DNA of 64,000 nucleotides from Cymodocea nodosa (Eukaryota; Streptophyta; Magnoliopsida; Alismatales; Cymodoceaceae): the NCBI GenBank assembly GCA_036874045.1, contig CM072339.1, positions 4,533,501 to 4,597,500 on the forward strand. Direction: 5' to 3'. Under the pieces are notes generated by a model. The model saw only the letters and a list, made by a program, of their open reading frames with translations. It was not told the DNA's origin and did no database searches. A program made the position numbers and the translations under genes. Positions 12,101-27,100 of the stretch are shown here, piece after piece. Numbering within the stretch: the stretch's first letter is position 1; the number at the start of each line of letters is the position of its first letter.

Positions 12101-15100
12101 GGGCAACATCTATTGCAAAGCTTGCTTAAGCTTAATAAAGACAAATGATTCAAATAATGTCACAAAAGAGATAATTCAATTTTGTGTATTGAACATAGGA
12201 GCTCCTTGGGAATCTTTTACAAGTAGAGACATTTACTAGTTTCATGACCCAAACTAACCCTCTTCAGTTTACAAATTTCAAAAGACATTATGGTAAGGAA
12301 AGAATGTCACATAAAACAATGACTTTTGTAATAACACTAATGAAAGTATTTGACCTGAAGTTTAGGCACATAAAAAACTTTTTCAAGACATAATTAGGAT
12401 GAGACAAACAAAATTCACTCTAGGAACAAATATTGTAGCAATATTGGTCATCTAAGATGATTGACTAAAGAGATATTGAAGACTTGTCATGTGGTTGGTT
12501 TCCAAAGCTTATTTAGGTGATTTTTAAAGACATATAGCTACATTATTTAGATTTCTTGTATCTGCAAAATCTCCTAAGGAGAAATCTCTATCATGTCCAT
12601 TTCCTTTGTTATAGGAATATCCATCCATTATAGGATAGACTAAACCTATAACAATAGTAGGTAGCTCTATGGAAATTTGATAACTTGTTTAAAGGAAGAG
12701 AATAAAATAATTTACTTAACAATAAGGAGGGGTTTGTGTAGGTAAGAAAGGTAGGGAAAGTAGTGGAAAAGGAAAGTAGGGGGAATTTTTTTTTTTGGTG
12801 TTAGGTGATCGCCTGAAAGTAAGGGAAAGTAATTCTCCTACTTTTCGAGTATTAATACTCAATTCTCCTTGATTTTTTGAAGTCGAGGTTCAAAAAATCA
12901 AGGAAATCTCCCCTAGAAAATTGCTGTAGCTCTTGCTTGCTTGAAAATTGCCTGCTCCCACTTGCTCGAAAATCATCACTTAGCTACTCCCACTCACACA
13001 TTCAGTTGTCTACTTTTTTTTTTTAATATTAAATCTACCCATTTAATTCATCAAGGGATAGTCTTGCAAATTTTTGGGAAATACAAAGAGATCTTGCTTA
13101 GAAAGCAAGATTTACAATAGAAGCTTTGACCTGAAAGTGATCCAGATATTTGTACGGTTTGAATGAAGTAATCTTCGATATAACTAGAGAAAGGAAACTA
13201 CAACTAGACTATAGAAAATTTGGTAGAATAGTTAGAATTCCGATCTGACTGAAAAATCCTTAATTTATGACTTCGGTAAGACCGACAAACTTTCTAGTGG
13301 GACCAAAATAAAATTAGTCTGTTATAAAGCCAGTGTAATCGTTACCCGAGTTTGGCATGATCGAAGGAATCTTCTGTATGATCGAGCAAATGTTCGGTAT
13401 AAACAGGGATAAGCTTGTCAGATTCTAGTTAGATCAGAGAAGGTTTTAGTGTGACCGAAGAAGTCTATCTAACTGTGATTTTTGACAGGTTGACGTGCAG
13501 AGGTTTGAGCAGGCTTTCTGCATTGAGACTGTACGTGGGCACTATTTCCAATAATTCATCGAATGGTAATCAGTCGTAGAGTAGTAGGATGCGACATAAA
13601 AATATAGAGTTTTCAGACTGAATTTGATGTCCAAGTTGTTGAAAAAAAGATATGGCTCTTGCTCCAAGAAATCCTGAAAGTACAATAAGATCGGTGAAGG
13701 AGTTCGGTTTTGTCGACCTAAGAGAAGTTCCAAGTCTTGTAGAACTTGAAATTTCTGATGGAGCCAAAATTTCGAGAGCAAGACTAGAGTTTTGAAGTGA
13801 GAATTCAAACACAGAGACAACTCTAATTATTAATCTCAGAAGAAGCATAACTCTGAATTAAATAATCTGAGATATTATCGAAGTAGAACTTGGCTTCTTG
13901 TTTAGGAAAATTATATCACATCTATGTTTTCACAAACTCCAGAGCATGATAGTTGGCAAATATTTTAAAAAATATACCTGTGAAGATTTTTTGCAGGAAT
14001 GAATTTGTTCATCACTCCATTTTTTCCAATTATGCATAATATTCAGAGTTATCAGTTGTCGAACCTAGTTGATGATTTCCTAAATAAATTCGCAATTATA
14101 AAAAATATGATTGACAAATTCCATTGAATTCTTGTAGAATCTACATATGGAAGGGAGAAGAAATCCTATCTTGTTCCAAGCATCGTCTACTAGGAGGAAA
14201 TTTCATCTTAGTTTCTAGAGGAAAATAGAAATTTTATGGGGATTTTTGAATTCTAGTATCCCAATAATTTATTTGTCTGGGGAAAATGAATTTTGATGGG
14301 GTTCTAAGCCAATTTTATGGAGAGGTTTGGAACTTGGAGGGTTTGTTTGTACCGACTCCACATTTTTCCTAGAGTTTTGCAAATATTGCTGTCTTTGTGA
14401 AGAATGACAATTTGATCCATGTCCCTATATATAGCCTTGATAGCTTTAGCCTAGATGCCTTTGTTAAGAATGAGCTTATTGATCTGCTTTAGTTGAAAAA
14501 CAATTAGCTAATCCTTTAAATTCCTAGTATCTAGTCCTCATTCATTAATAGGAGTTAAGCCAATGAAAATTTTTCTGATTACTGTCCCTGTTCAGAAAAA
14601 TCTAGCACAAATGGTGTTGGTCTTATGAATGATGTCGAAAGGGAGAGGCATTATTGAGAGAGTATGTATGGGAATAGAATTTAATACATGCTTTATTAAC
14701 ATAATTTGCCTCCTTGACTAAGGAATTTAGCTTTCCAGCCTACAATTTTGTTTTGCAATTTGTCAAGAAGATATTGAAAATATTTTAAACGGGATTAACC
14801 TTTGAAGATAGGGCATTTGAGATATATGAATGACCAAGTTCCTTGTGGACATCTGAGAATGGATGATAAAAAGTGCTTCTTGTGAACTGGACATTTATTG
14901 GAGGTATAGAAGTTGCTCTTACTGTAATTGATTTTTTGTCCTGTTGAGGATTCATATTGTTGCAAAATAACTATGATTTTGTCCAGTATAGATTTGCGAT
15001 CATTGAGGAAGAGCAGAGCATCATCAATATACAGAAGATGTGAGATTTTTCAATGTCTACCACGACATTTATAAGAGACATAATTTTGCTCTATTTGCAT

Positions 15101-18100
15101 TTTGGAAAAGGCCTTACATAAAAGTTCTTTTGTAATAATAAACAATGAAGGGGAGAGAGGATCACCTTGATGCAGCCCTCAAGTTGGGTAGAAAACTTTG
15201 GAAGGTGCACCATGCACAAGAACTGAAGTGGGAATATTTGAAATACAACTTGAAATTAATTCAATAATTTTGGAATCCAAAGCAAAAGCTTTCAATGTAT
15301 CAAATATGATCGATCATTTCATTCTGTCAAATGCTTTTTTCATGTCGAGTTTGATGAGTAGATTTCCTCCATGATGTCTTTGATCAATATATTATAGAAG
15401 TTCTTGAGTGAGAGATATATTATCATATATACTTATTTCTTTTATGAAAGCTAGTTGAGTATTGGAGATTAGATTAGGAATAAATTCTGTGATCTGATTT
15501 GCTAAGATTTTAGCAATACACTTGTAAGAAGTGTTGCAAAGACTGATATGGCAAAAATCTCCAAAGTTTTCTGGCTGTTTTTTCTTGGGGATCAATGTGA
15601 TGTAAGTAGCTTTCCACTTCGAGTTAAGAGTAACTCTTGCAAAAAAACTTTGAATGGTTACACAGAATTCAGTACCAATAATTTCCCAGAAATGTTTGAA
15701 AAATTCAGCTGTAAAATCATTTGGATCGGAAGCTTTATTATTAGGAAGATTGAATAGTGTGCTCTTAATTTCTGTAGTAGAAGGAATTCGCCATAATTTT
15801 CTATTATCCTCTTGAGTTAAAACTATGGGGATATTGTTTAGCATACTCTCTAATGTATGCGAATGCTGCGAGGATAGAATGTTTTTGAAATAATTACTCC
15901 CATTGATCTTGAGTTGATCACTAGTAATTCTGTTAGGAGTTAATCTGTTCATAGCTTTAAAACTATCTTTATTGCATCTTCTTTTGATGATCTGATGAAA
16001 AAATTTTGTATTGTGATTCATTTCAGTAATCCAATATATATGAGTGGCTTGATGGAAAAATAGAAATTGCTGATAATTATTTTTCCAGAGAGCTTCTTTA
16101 TATTGATGAAGACAGGCAATTTTTTCGGGTGTACCACCATAACTGTTTTGCTAAAGGTCGAGTTCCAGAGAATTAATTTGATTAATTAATTCCTTTTCTT
16201 CTTCAAAAATATTCCCAACTCTATCTTTATTTCAGGATATAAGTTTCTCCTTGAGTAGTTTAAGTTTAGAGCTGAAATTTATGATAGGATTGCTATAGCT
16301 GAGAGATTTCCAAACTGCTTTCACTAATTTGGGTTGCTCTTCATATGTTAGCCACAAATTTTTAAATCTGAAAGGTGACAAACCCCAAGAAATCTAATCT
16401 CTATTCTACAGCATTATACAAGTGTGATTAGAGTGAACACGACTGCCATACGTGATTTCTTCCTTGATGTGCTGCTATTTAAGTATTAATAATAATGCGA
16501 TCCAGCCTGGCATAACGCCTATCTAATCCAACATGATTGTTGCACCAAGAGAATTGATCATCATGATGAAAAGGTTCAATGAGTTGTAGATTGTTGATGA
16601 ACTCATTGAATTCAAGGATAGCAAATTGATGGTTATGAAAAATATTTTTTGTTTCACTAGGGTGTCTCACGACATTAAAATCTCCACCTAAAATCCAGTC
16701 AGATTTATCCACTTTGGTACTAATTTCTGATAATTTGTTCTATAATTGATGTCTCGAGTTTTGGTTGCAAGAAGTATAAATAACCAAAATAAGCAAATTA
16801 TTATAAGGAGTATTATAAACTTTGTAAGTGCAAACTTGTGAATAAATATCCTAAATCTGAAAATCAAGAATATCAGACCATAAAATGCAAATTTTTTGAT
16901 TGCTGTAGTGGAAATTTCAATTAATACTATCAACAAATTTTTGAGTGTCCTTCGATTTCATAAAATATTCTAGCATGCAGATAGTCTCTAGTTTTTTATT
17001 TCTAATGAGATTCTTAAGATAGATTTGGGTTGATCGGTTGACCAACCCCTAAGAGTTCCAGAATAAAATATCTATAATCTAAACAGATAATAGAGAATCA
17101 GAAAATATTAGGAAGATGTACTAACATTGGGGGAGGATTCTGCAATCAGCTTTTTTTTGTTATGTTGTTTAATTTGAATACTTTGTCTTTTTGATTGTAT
17201 AATCTTGCTAAGCTGTTCTAGTGTGATAGAAACTTTTGAATTTGACAGTATCTGACGAAAATTAGAAGAATCTTCTTTCGAGCTGGAATTGTTTGATAGC
17301 TCCTTTAATTTTGGTTTGAGAATATCCAAAGAGTATTGCTTTATCCGTTCAGCATTCTCGGTATTCAATGAATTATTCAGATATTGTTGAACATCACTTG
17401 ATTTCCTTTGGTCCAAGCGCTTTGCATCTCCATATTGATCTTGCGTAGGACGTGAATTTTCTTTGTTAGTGGGTGCCATGTTGGTTAGAGGTAGCGTGTT
17501 GAATTGTCCTTCGATAGTGGGTGTCGTGCTTGTTCGTTTGTCAGCCAGGGTTGATTAAGGCGCATATTCCAAGTTCGTAGTGTGACTTGACTCCTTTCGA
17601 CCTTCTTTCTCAGTGAAAGGCATTATCTTAGTATTTTTTTTGCGAGAAACAACTTGCCATTGGGAATTCCTGACATTGCTTTCTGTAGGTTTCTAAGCAA
17701 CTAGGATGGCTTTGTCAAGAACAATTTTGTTAAATGTCAAAGATGGTTCGGTTGTAGCCTTCTTTTTGCAGATTTGGACCGAATGACCAATTTTGCAGCA
17801 GTGTGTGCAGAATTTTGGTTCAAATGGCTATACCACTTGTTGTGTGATGATTTCACCTTCGTTGTCAATAATGATGGAGCGAGGTAAAGGTTTGGACAAA
17901 TCCATTTCTACGTAGATGGTAGCCAGTCTCGACCGAGTGAAGTTGCTAACATCACAATGCACACACAAGTATTTACCAAGCAGTTTGACAATAGATTTGA
18001 TGACTCCTAATGTGTGGAGATGAGCACGGAGTTGTGGAAGATGCACCCAAATTGGAGCCTAGTAGCTTCCTTTCTAGGTGAGAAAGACGGAGATCAATGA

Positions 18101-21100
18101 AAGACAGCCATTATTCTTCCTTTTATGCTCCAGTTATCCTTAACTAGAGCTTGAAGAAAAGTGTGATGATTTTGAAAATGAATGAGAACATACCAATTAT
18201 CTATTATAGCTGGGAAAATGCCTTCATTAACATTGAGAGTGGATTTGATGTTGGTGAGTATGGTGTGAAGATTTGGACGCTGTCCAGCAAAACGTCTCAC
18301 CAGTGTATATTGAAAGGGAGAAGCTAAAGATGAAACCTTTTCTGAACTAAAAGAAACTCTTAATTGACCTTCCATTGAGATAGGGTCTTTGACTGAAAGG
18401 TTGGGGAAAGATGGGGGAATAAGATGCTCTCTAGTTGTAGATGCAAAAGATGGCCGTGGAGCTTCCTTCTGCCATGCTTGGGGGTTGACAAACGAAAGAG
18501 GCTCCTTGAGAAGAACTTTAGAAACCAATAGAGTGCTCGGCATGAATGAGTATTGAAAGAGGAGAGAGAAAATTGCCTAGAGAGAGAAGCTTTGGCTAGA
18601 GAGAGAAAGTTTTGGTGGGTTTGGGTTCTCCCTTGTCCAGCTATCTACTTGTGCTTGGCTACTCGAGCTCGACTACTTGTGCTCACACCTATTGAAAATC
18701 CCGCAACTACACCTACTTGGCTACTAATGCTCACACTTGCTTGTATGTGTCCATATCATCTTTTAGTCACTCTTTAGCTCTACAGTTAGCCGTTATTGCT
18801 TTTGGAAACCAGGGATATGATCGTTCAAGCTATGGTAGAGATTGACAACATCCAAAGTACTGGTAGTGTGGCAAATTTGGCCTTTCTGGTGATAGTTTTG
18901 GTGGCTCCATTGTTATTAGTTCACATGCTGATTATGAATATCTCATTCAGTCACAGTGATCATATTCTAGTGCTATGAGTGTCTATGCCTCGCCTCCTCT
19001 AGGTTTTAGTACCACCCTCGCCTCTAGCATTACCTTTTAGGTAATTAACTTTGGTGCCTCCTCCCACATATTGGGTACCTCCATCCTCTTTGATCGTCTT
19101 TCTCACCTCTGTAACCTATCCATCGTTACTATTGCTGATGGTAGTTTCTATCCCATTTCCAGTAAGGAGGAGATCCAAGGCTCTTTCTAAACACATTTAC
19201 AGAACGTTCTTTATGTTTCAGATTTATCATTTAACATTTTATCCATTAGCGTCATTATGGAATAATTATCTTATTCTGTAATTTTCTACCCTTTCCATTG
19301 CATTTTCAGGACTTGTGGATGGGTTAGAGGATTGGTTTGGAGCGTAAGTGCAGCAATGGGTAAACGTTTTTGTTCGTGATTACATTCCTCAGGGTTTGGT
19401 TGCATGCTTAATGAACACAAAATTCTCTCTCCTTTGGCATTATCACTTAGGCCATCTATTTTGAGAAAAATTTCGTTAAGCCCTGCTGTGGATTTCTGTA
19501 TCTTCTTTTCAGTGTGAGTTGTATCATATTGGAAAGCACACCTGGGCTCCTTGTAAGCAATTGAGTTTGTCTTCTACTTCCAGTTTGTTTGAGTTATTAT
19601 ATTGTGACATTTGAGGTGTTTAGTTGTATTGAGTTTGTTGAGGGTCATCGTTATTACATTATATTTATCAATGACTACTCGTGTCTATTGGGTGCATTTC
19701 TTTAAAAATTGTTGCACTATTGTTGATGTACTTTAAGCTTTCCTTATTGAAATAAAAAGTTAATTTGGTCTTTGTCTCAAAATTTTGAGCACAAATAATG
19801 CTTTGGAATTTATGCAATCTAATTTTGGGCTATCTGTTCTTCCTTTGACATCCTTCATTAGACTACTTATCCCCATAACTTTATGCAAAATGAAGTTGCT
19901 AAGCGTAAACATTGTTACATTCTTGATGTTGCTCGCACCCTCGTATTGTATACTTATATTTCCAAATACCTTTGGTATGATGTCATATTCACTGTCGTCT
20001 ACCTCATTAACAAGATACTGTCTTCTGTTTTAGGTGGTGAAATCACTCTCAGTTGTTTTTTTCTTGATTGGGAGTTATTTTATTTACCTCCTCGAGTTTT
20101 TAGGTGTATTGCGTTTGTTTAAGATATTTTTTCTAGTCTTGACAAACTCTCTCCCTAGACTCTTAAGTGTTTATTTGTTAGATACTCTTGTTCTTAAAAA
20201 GGGTACTGCCTTTATCACCCTCCCATTCGCAAGTATTACACCTTCATTGATGTCACCTTTTTGAATTCCCAAGCCTACTTCCTTGACATAGACTCCTCTG
20301 GTGGGAGTTGTATCCTTCCTCTCCTTGGCCCTTTTCTTGTTCTTGGAGAGCCAAGTGGTGTGTCTAAGGACTCTTCCATATCGCTTGCTCCCTTTACTCC
20401 TCTCTTATAGGTTTACACTTGATGATTACGACGTGCTTCAGCTACTCCACTCACCTCCTCTTCACCTGATTGTACAATTCGTTGCACCACTATTGTTGAT
20501 GACCACCCTATTGCACATCACAAGGGCACCCACACTTGCACCTAGTATCTTTTATTCAATGTGATCTCCTATGCTAATTTTAATTTCATCATTCGTAGCT
20601 TTGCCTTATTCCTCTTTGCAGAGTCAATTCTCAAGGATTATTGTGAGGCTCTTCAACTCCCACCTTGGAAAGTAGCTATGGACGAGGAAATGATGACTCT
20701 TCTTTCTCGTGGTACTTGAGATTTGATTCCTTGCCTTGTTGATGCTAATGTGGTCTCTTGTCGATGAATCTTTATCATTAAATGACATCCTAACAACTCT
20801 ATTGATTGTTACAAAGATCGTCTTATGGCTTGAGGTTTCTCTTAGGAGTATAGAGTTGACTACTCAAAGATTTTCTCTCTTGTTGCCTAGTTGGACTCTA
20901 TTTGTATTCTCCTCTCTCTCATTGTTGGTCGCTCTTGGCTTGTTTGCTAGCTTAATGTAAAAAACGCTTTTTTATATAGTGATCTTGACAAGCAAGTCTT
21001 CATGGAGCAACCTCCTAGGTATGTTGCTCAAGAGGAGTCTCATGTTTTCCAATTAAACAAAGCTCTCTATGGCCTTAAATAAAGTCCCAAATTCTGATTT

Positions 21101-24100
21101 GCCAAATTTAGTAGTGTCATGTGGAGTGCTAGATTTGAAAGTTGTTGTATTGATCATTCTATGTTCATTAAGAAGACCTCTTACGATACTATTATTCTTG
21201 CAGTGTATATCGATGATATGCTTCTCAACAGTGATGATCAACAAAATATTGATGATACAAAGAATTTCTTAACTCAACACTTTGCTGCAAAGGATTTAGG
21301 CACTCCTCGATACTTTTAGGAGTTGAATTTGTCTACTCAAAAGGGCTATCTCTTTTATAGAGAAAGTATGTGCTTGACATGTTGAAAGAAATTGATCTTG
21401 AAGGTTGCAAACTTGAGGCAACTCCTATAGAGTAGAGTTATTCATTCCATGATGATATGTCTTCACTATTTGAAGACTCGGGGAAGTACAGACGTCTAGT
21501 AGGCAAGCTTATATATCTCATTGTTATCAGACTAGATATTATGTTCACAATAAATTTCCTAATTTAGAGTCATTGCTTGGAGTTATCATAGTTTTTGCTC
21601 TTCTAAAGAGGGCCCCAAGAAAATCTACTTTAGACTACTACACCTATTAGGGAGGCAACTTAGTGACATGACACAATAAGAAGCAAAATAGTGTCAAAAT
21701 CAAATGCAAAGGCAGAATATCGAACCATGTCTCAAGTTGCGTTTGAGATGATTTAGTTGAAGGTCTTACTTCTTGAGTTAGGAGTGGAAGTTCAAACTCT
21801 AATGCCTATGTATTGCGACAATCAAGCTGTCATTTATGCTACTAGGAATCTTACTTTTCATGAAAGAACAAAACACGTTAAGGTTGATTATCACTTTATT
21901 AGAGATAATGTGTTAACGAAGGTCATCTCAAATCTTTTCACTTGTTTTGTAGATTAGCTTGCAGATGTTTTCACTAAAGGTCTTGGGAATGAGAATTTTG
22001 ATATTTTATGTAATAAGTTGGGCATGTTTGATATATATGTTCTAGTTTGAGGGAAAGTGTTAAGTAGTGTTATTTAGTTACATTTATTAGGGTTCACTAC
22101 TTGTTATTGTGGTTCACCTCTCTTGTATATAAGTGTAAACACCATTTGTACAGAATACTTAGTGAATAACAAAGGGGGAAAGTTAGGGATTCAACTAGGC
22201 TTAACATGAAATACATACAAGTTGGAGGAGATGAAGAAAGATTGGATGCAATTGATGTGACATTTATACATAAGAATTCAAGTGAGATAAGGATCTAGTG
22301 ACAAAATGACTTGAAGAGAATGATGAGCTAGTTTTGGATGAAACCGTTACTAGTCGGCTTAGTAGGTATTACTCCTGATTAAAACATAATGATTCTTTTA
22401 GCTCCGATGCTCCCCCTAAGCATTTAGGATGCAACTTGTGACAAATTCTAACAGAAATAAAACAAGAAAGTAAAATAACCAAAAATGGAAGTAGACAATT
22501 ATAGGCATTAACTTATAAGTCATCACTTCTTCAAAGGTTAATTTTATTCACCTTTTGTGAGTGGAAAAGGAGGGATAAACTTAATTTAAGGACAGCTTTA
22601 CCCAACCCAATGGACAAGTATAGACAGGTTGATGAAGTTGATAATGCCATGTTAATAAATAGGAGCTTGCTAATGATATGCTAGCCTACTGGTATGGTGT
22701 AACAATTTTGTGCATTTTTTCTTATCATACTACTTATACTAGTGACATTATTTTTATTTTATTTTAGTATTGAAAAAGGCTGCACAATATTTGGTAGAGG
22801 CCAAGTATCTTACTAGCTTCTTGTTGCGTGTTTTTTATGCATTTCTAAACAAGGTTTGTGTTTTCATTGTTTGCAGTGGGCACGTTTCTTGGAGGATGGA
22901 TCTGTAAAATACATTGAATGTAATGGCAGTTTTCTCCAATTTTAACCTTGACTATTTTGCCTTTTATCTCATCTTTCAAGCTTTAATTAATAATTATAAG
23001 GGTACAGATGCAAGGCAACCGACATATTTAGTTACTGCTGATGATGTGGATTGCTATCTTGCTATCGAAGTCCAGCCCCTGGATAACAGAATGCGCAAGG
23101 TACAATTTTTACTGTTGCTGTGAATTGTAACTAATGTCTTCTGAATTTAGTATGTTGAGTTCATTATTTGGTAGCATTTGAAAAAATATTTTCCTTTCCT
23201 TTCCATGCATGAACAACCTTATTTGAATAAATGAAAAATAAAATTACATGAACTTATTTTTCTTTGGTATCCTTTTAGCTATGTATTTCTCATTCCTTGG
23301 CACAAACACTCCTTTAGTGGCACATTAGAAAATTTGAGTAGGAAGCGCTATTTGTTAACGACACAGTTTTGTGACATTCATTAGACATCTCTCTACACCA
23401 AGGAATTGAAGAACAATCAATTGAAGTCCGACAAAGAGTAAGAAAGTAATAATGGCTAATAATACACCCCTCACTTTCTTTCCATCATCCATTTTATGTA
23501 ACAAGGGCTTGCCTTCTTGCTTCATACGGCAAAAGATGATAGCTTCCACTTGTCTCTCTCTCTTTCTCTTTCTCTTCCTTCCTTTTAGCAAGCCTCCTTT
23601 TGTTGGATTCTTTGCCTACTAAAGTAAAGTTGCATGCTAGCATTTGTTGTATCTAGTTTTTGTGGGTTGGGTGCTTGCGGTCCCCTCCACAACAAGTGCT
23701 TATTGGACTCCTCCCTTTTTCTCATGAGGGGACCAAGCTTTGTTTCCCTAGTGGTTGGTCAATTTTGACAACAAATGCATTCATCTAGCCTCTTGCTGGT
23801 TCACATTTTATTCTTACGAGAGCTTGTCATTCTTTCCTCAAAATAAAGTACAAAACTTATCTTCAAGCTTTACCTTATTCTTAGAGGGTGATTGTAGAGT
23901 CATTGAATGAGTGGCTCCCATCTCTACTCGAGATTTGGATATAAAAGTGACTAAACCCATAAAAATTTAGGTGCACTTGAGCTTTTCTTGTTTGTAGACA
24001 AAACTAATTTAAACTAGGTGCACTATATTTAATTAGAACGTCATTCAAAAAAGTAAGGCCTTTCTTCCTTGTTGCATTATACTTAAAAGTAAGTATTACT

Positions 24101-27100
24101 ATTATACAATCTAACTTAAGAAGCAATCATTTGAACTAAGTATTTTTCTTCTTAACCTTTTCTTGCTCACATGTGGTTGATGAATGTCCAAATCAATCTC
24201 TTTACAGGATGTAAAAACTATCTCTTCTTGCCCAAATCAACCTTCCATATAGAGCTTGAACCTCTTCTTGCAGATGTATAGTTGATGGATGCAATTGATG
24301 AATGCCCAAGTCAATCTCCTTGTGGGACACATGAGCTATAGGAAAGATGGTTTCTTGGGAGGTGTTGGTGATGGGTTTGTGAATGGGTAGGAATGGGTCA
24401 GGTTATGTGTAGATTTGGGCAAGTGAGTTTTTTGTTTTTTTGGAAAGAATGTAGGTTGTTGGATATGATTTGAAGGGTGCTGGCACCTAAGCACCACTCT
24501 CCTTATATATATATAGCTGTCAATGAGTTGTGTTGACACAACTTGGCTTGAATAGTCAATAGTTTAACCATTATTCATGTTGTGTTGAGTTGTAGCTATT
24601 GTGGCCCAAGTACGAGCCTTATCTTCCCTTGTTTTACTCCCTACCATGTTTCTCCAATCACCCCATGAATTGGTTATTCCTAAACAAGTCATGAAGGGTA
24701 TAATGAACATACTTTGTCTCCACATTAGATCAAGAATAGGGTCGGAAGGATCAAAAACCGCTAATTTGTATAGAGCCATTGAATCGACCCAACCAGAAAC
24801 TAAAGTTATATGCATTATTTGGATTGAAAGCAATCGATCAGGGTCATTTAATATGACGGTATGAACATGATACCAAGGCAAACCCATGGAAATACCTCTT
24901 TATGAAGGATAAATAGACACTATGTAACTTTATTTTACATTCCAGAGGGGCTATAATTGGAGATACCATTGTTTCTAGTATAGAAGTTACTATACCAATG
25001 GGAAATGCCTTACCTTTGAGTACAGTTTGAACTATTGATTTATGTAATTGGAAGTAATCAATTAGGTTTACGATAAAACCTAGAAATTGATCACTGATCC
25101 AATTTGAGTACCTCTACGGGATAGACCTCAACAGAAAATTATTGAATAACAACAGCAAGTGATTGAGTTCAGTAGTTCTTCATAGAAAATTATTGACTCT
25201 AAAGATATGGTAATATATGGCAAAGACAAAATTGTTTGAAGCATGGACAGAACTGGAAACACTCCTAGGTCCAATAAAACAATTCTAAAATTGTATTTTT
25301 TTTAAAATTATATTTTCAATATTCCTATTTATGATGACGAAGAATAAAACTATTACTATATTTTTTCCTTTTCCTACTTCTTCAATAGTTCTTTATAGAA
25401 AATTATTGACTCTAGAGATATAGTAATATATGGAGAAGACAAAATTGTTTGAAGCATGGACAGAACTGGAAGTGCTCCTAGGTCCAATAAAACAATTCTA
25501 AAATTGTATTTTTTCTAAAATTATATTTTCAATATTCCTATTTACGACGAAGAAGAATAAAACTATTACTATATTTTTTCCTTTTCCTACTTCTTCCAAG
25601 TGTAGGATAACCCCAAGGGGTTTTGGGTTTTTTTCTACCAATTGGAGCTCTCCCTTCACTGCCCCCATGGGGATGGTCTACAAGGTTCATAACTACTCCT
25701 CTTACTATAAGACACTTACCTAGCGAACACTTAGATTCGACTCTACCCAAATTCTTTTGGTTCACCCTAACATTACCTACTTGTCCGATTGTTGCTAAGT
25801 AGTTTTTGGATGTCAAATGGACCTCCCTAGAAACAATCAATTTTGTTACAACATCTACTGCTCTAGTTAATTGTCTACCCTTTCCAAGTATGACTTAGTG
25901 TGAGATATCACATTGTTTGAGGAACTCTAGATGCTCTCAGAGTAAGGGATCATCAACAAGGGTGTTCTAGTGTGTTGTAGATTCTTATCTATAAGACTTG
26001 TATAATTTGATGATGCCATCTAAATTGCTAGAAACATGTGAAGTGTATGGCTAACCCAATAATGAAAGTTTTGTAAGGGGACTAGAGCAGACTACTATGA
26101 GACAAAAGATCTTATTTCTAGAAAGATACAATTCAGAACTTTTCTATATCCAAGGTTTAATATTGAAATCATTTCAAAGGTTTTCCCTTCATCCATGTCA
26201 ACATTCGAAATACCTTGAATTTTTTTAGAACAGGTCTGAGTCAAATAGCAATGATTCAAAGCACTTCTTTTTACATTACACTATTTTGGAAACCCAAGGA
26301 CTTGATCATATGGATATGTAAAATACAAGATTTCCAATCTTAGCAGGAAAAGGAGGGAAACAGATAATTTATAGTGAGTAAACAAAATTTCATACTTGAT
26401 CTCATAGATACATATAGAATTCTCTAGAAAGTTGTATTTGATGAAAGTTGTATGTACGGCTTGGAGGGAGATCTTTCATATCTGTTGGGATCCACCCTAA
26501 AATTTGGAGTCAAAAACCCAAAATAAGTGATAGTTTTTGTTTTACTTTATTTTTGTTTATCCTATTTTAATATGGATTTTATACATAGATAGTAAGGTTC
26601 ATATCATAGGGGAAGATAGAATAAATAAAGAAGTATTTTTACGAGGATATCATTAGAACAAGTAACAAATATATAAATACTTGTTCCTAAAAAATTAGAC
26701 CAATCCACCATTGCATATTGCTACTTATCGGGTAATAGAATAGATTTGCTTCCATTTTTTCCTACGAACAAAATTGTTCCGTTACATTATTTTGAATGGA
26801 ATGGAATAAATATTAACTTTTGCTCATGGATAATCCATTGAAAAAGGTTAGGTACTAAAAAGGGTTAGATACTTTAGTATATTTAGGTACTATAGTATAT
26901 ATGGTTTTGTTTTTGCTCATATAAGGGCTTTTCTGGTACGAAATGGGCCACTTCAACTATAGTGTGGGCCCCAAGTAGTTCACTGGGCAAATTGATAAGT
27001 CTAGTATTTCTAGCCCACTAGGCGAAATCAATGGTTTCTTGGTCACGACTAGTTAAAGCTAAAGTTCCATTAGAGAATTGTTTCCATGGGGTAAAACCTC

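Larger units (their letters stand above)
13013..18560 (-). mobile_element. LINE (non-LTR retrotransposon), near full length, inactive
   Basis: It reads leftward: ORF1 (18543-17108), endonuclease and reverse transcriptase (about 17000-14700), and a zinc-binding RT tail to about 13570. A run of 12 T at 13013-13024 on the + strand would be the poly(A) tail on the - strand, giving a provisional 3' end. No convincing target duplication was found. It lies antisense to the host gene in intron 7. Confidence 0.8.
18790..22206 (+). mobile_element. Ty1/copia element C, 5' end missing
   Basis: It starts within gag (zinc-knuckle remnant) and ends with a complete 3' LTR, 22058-22206. No matching 5' LTR was found. 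It lies in the same orientation as the host gene, directly right of the LINE, and appears inserted into a hAT-like fragment that begins at 22207. Confidence 0.75.

Noticed and set aside
24654-25915. Functional plastid genes or organelle contamination
   Set aside because: Fragments are truncated, rearranged, mutated and embedded in nuclear intron sequence between exons 9 and 10.
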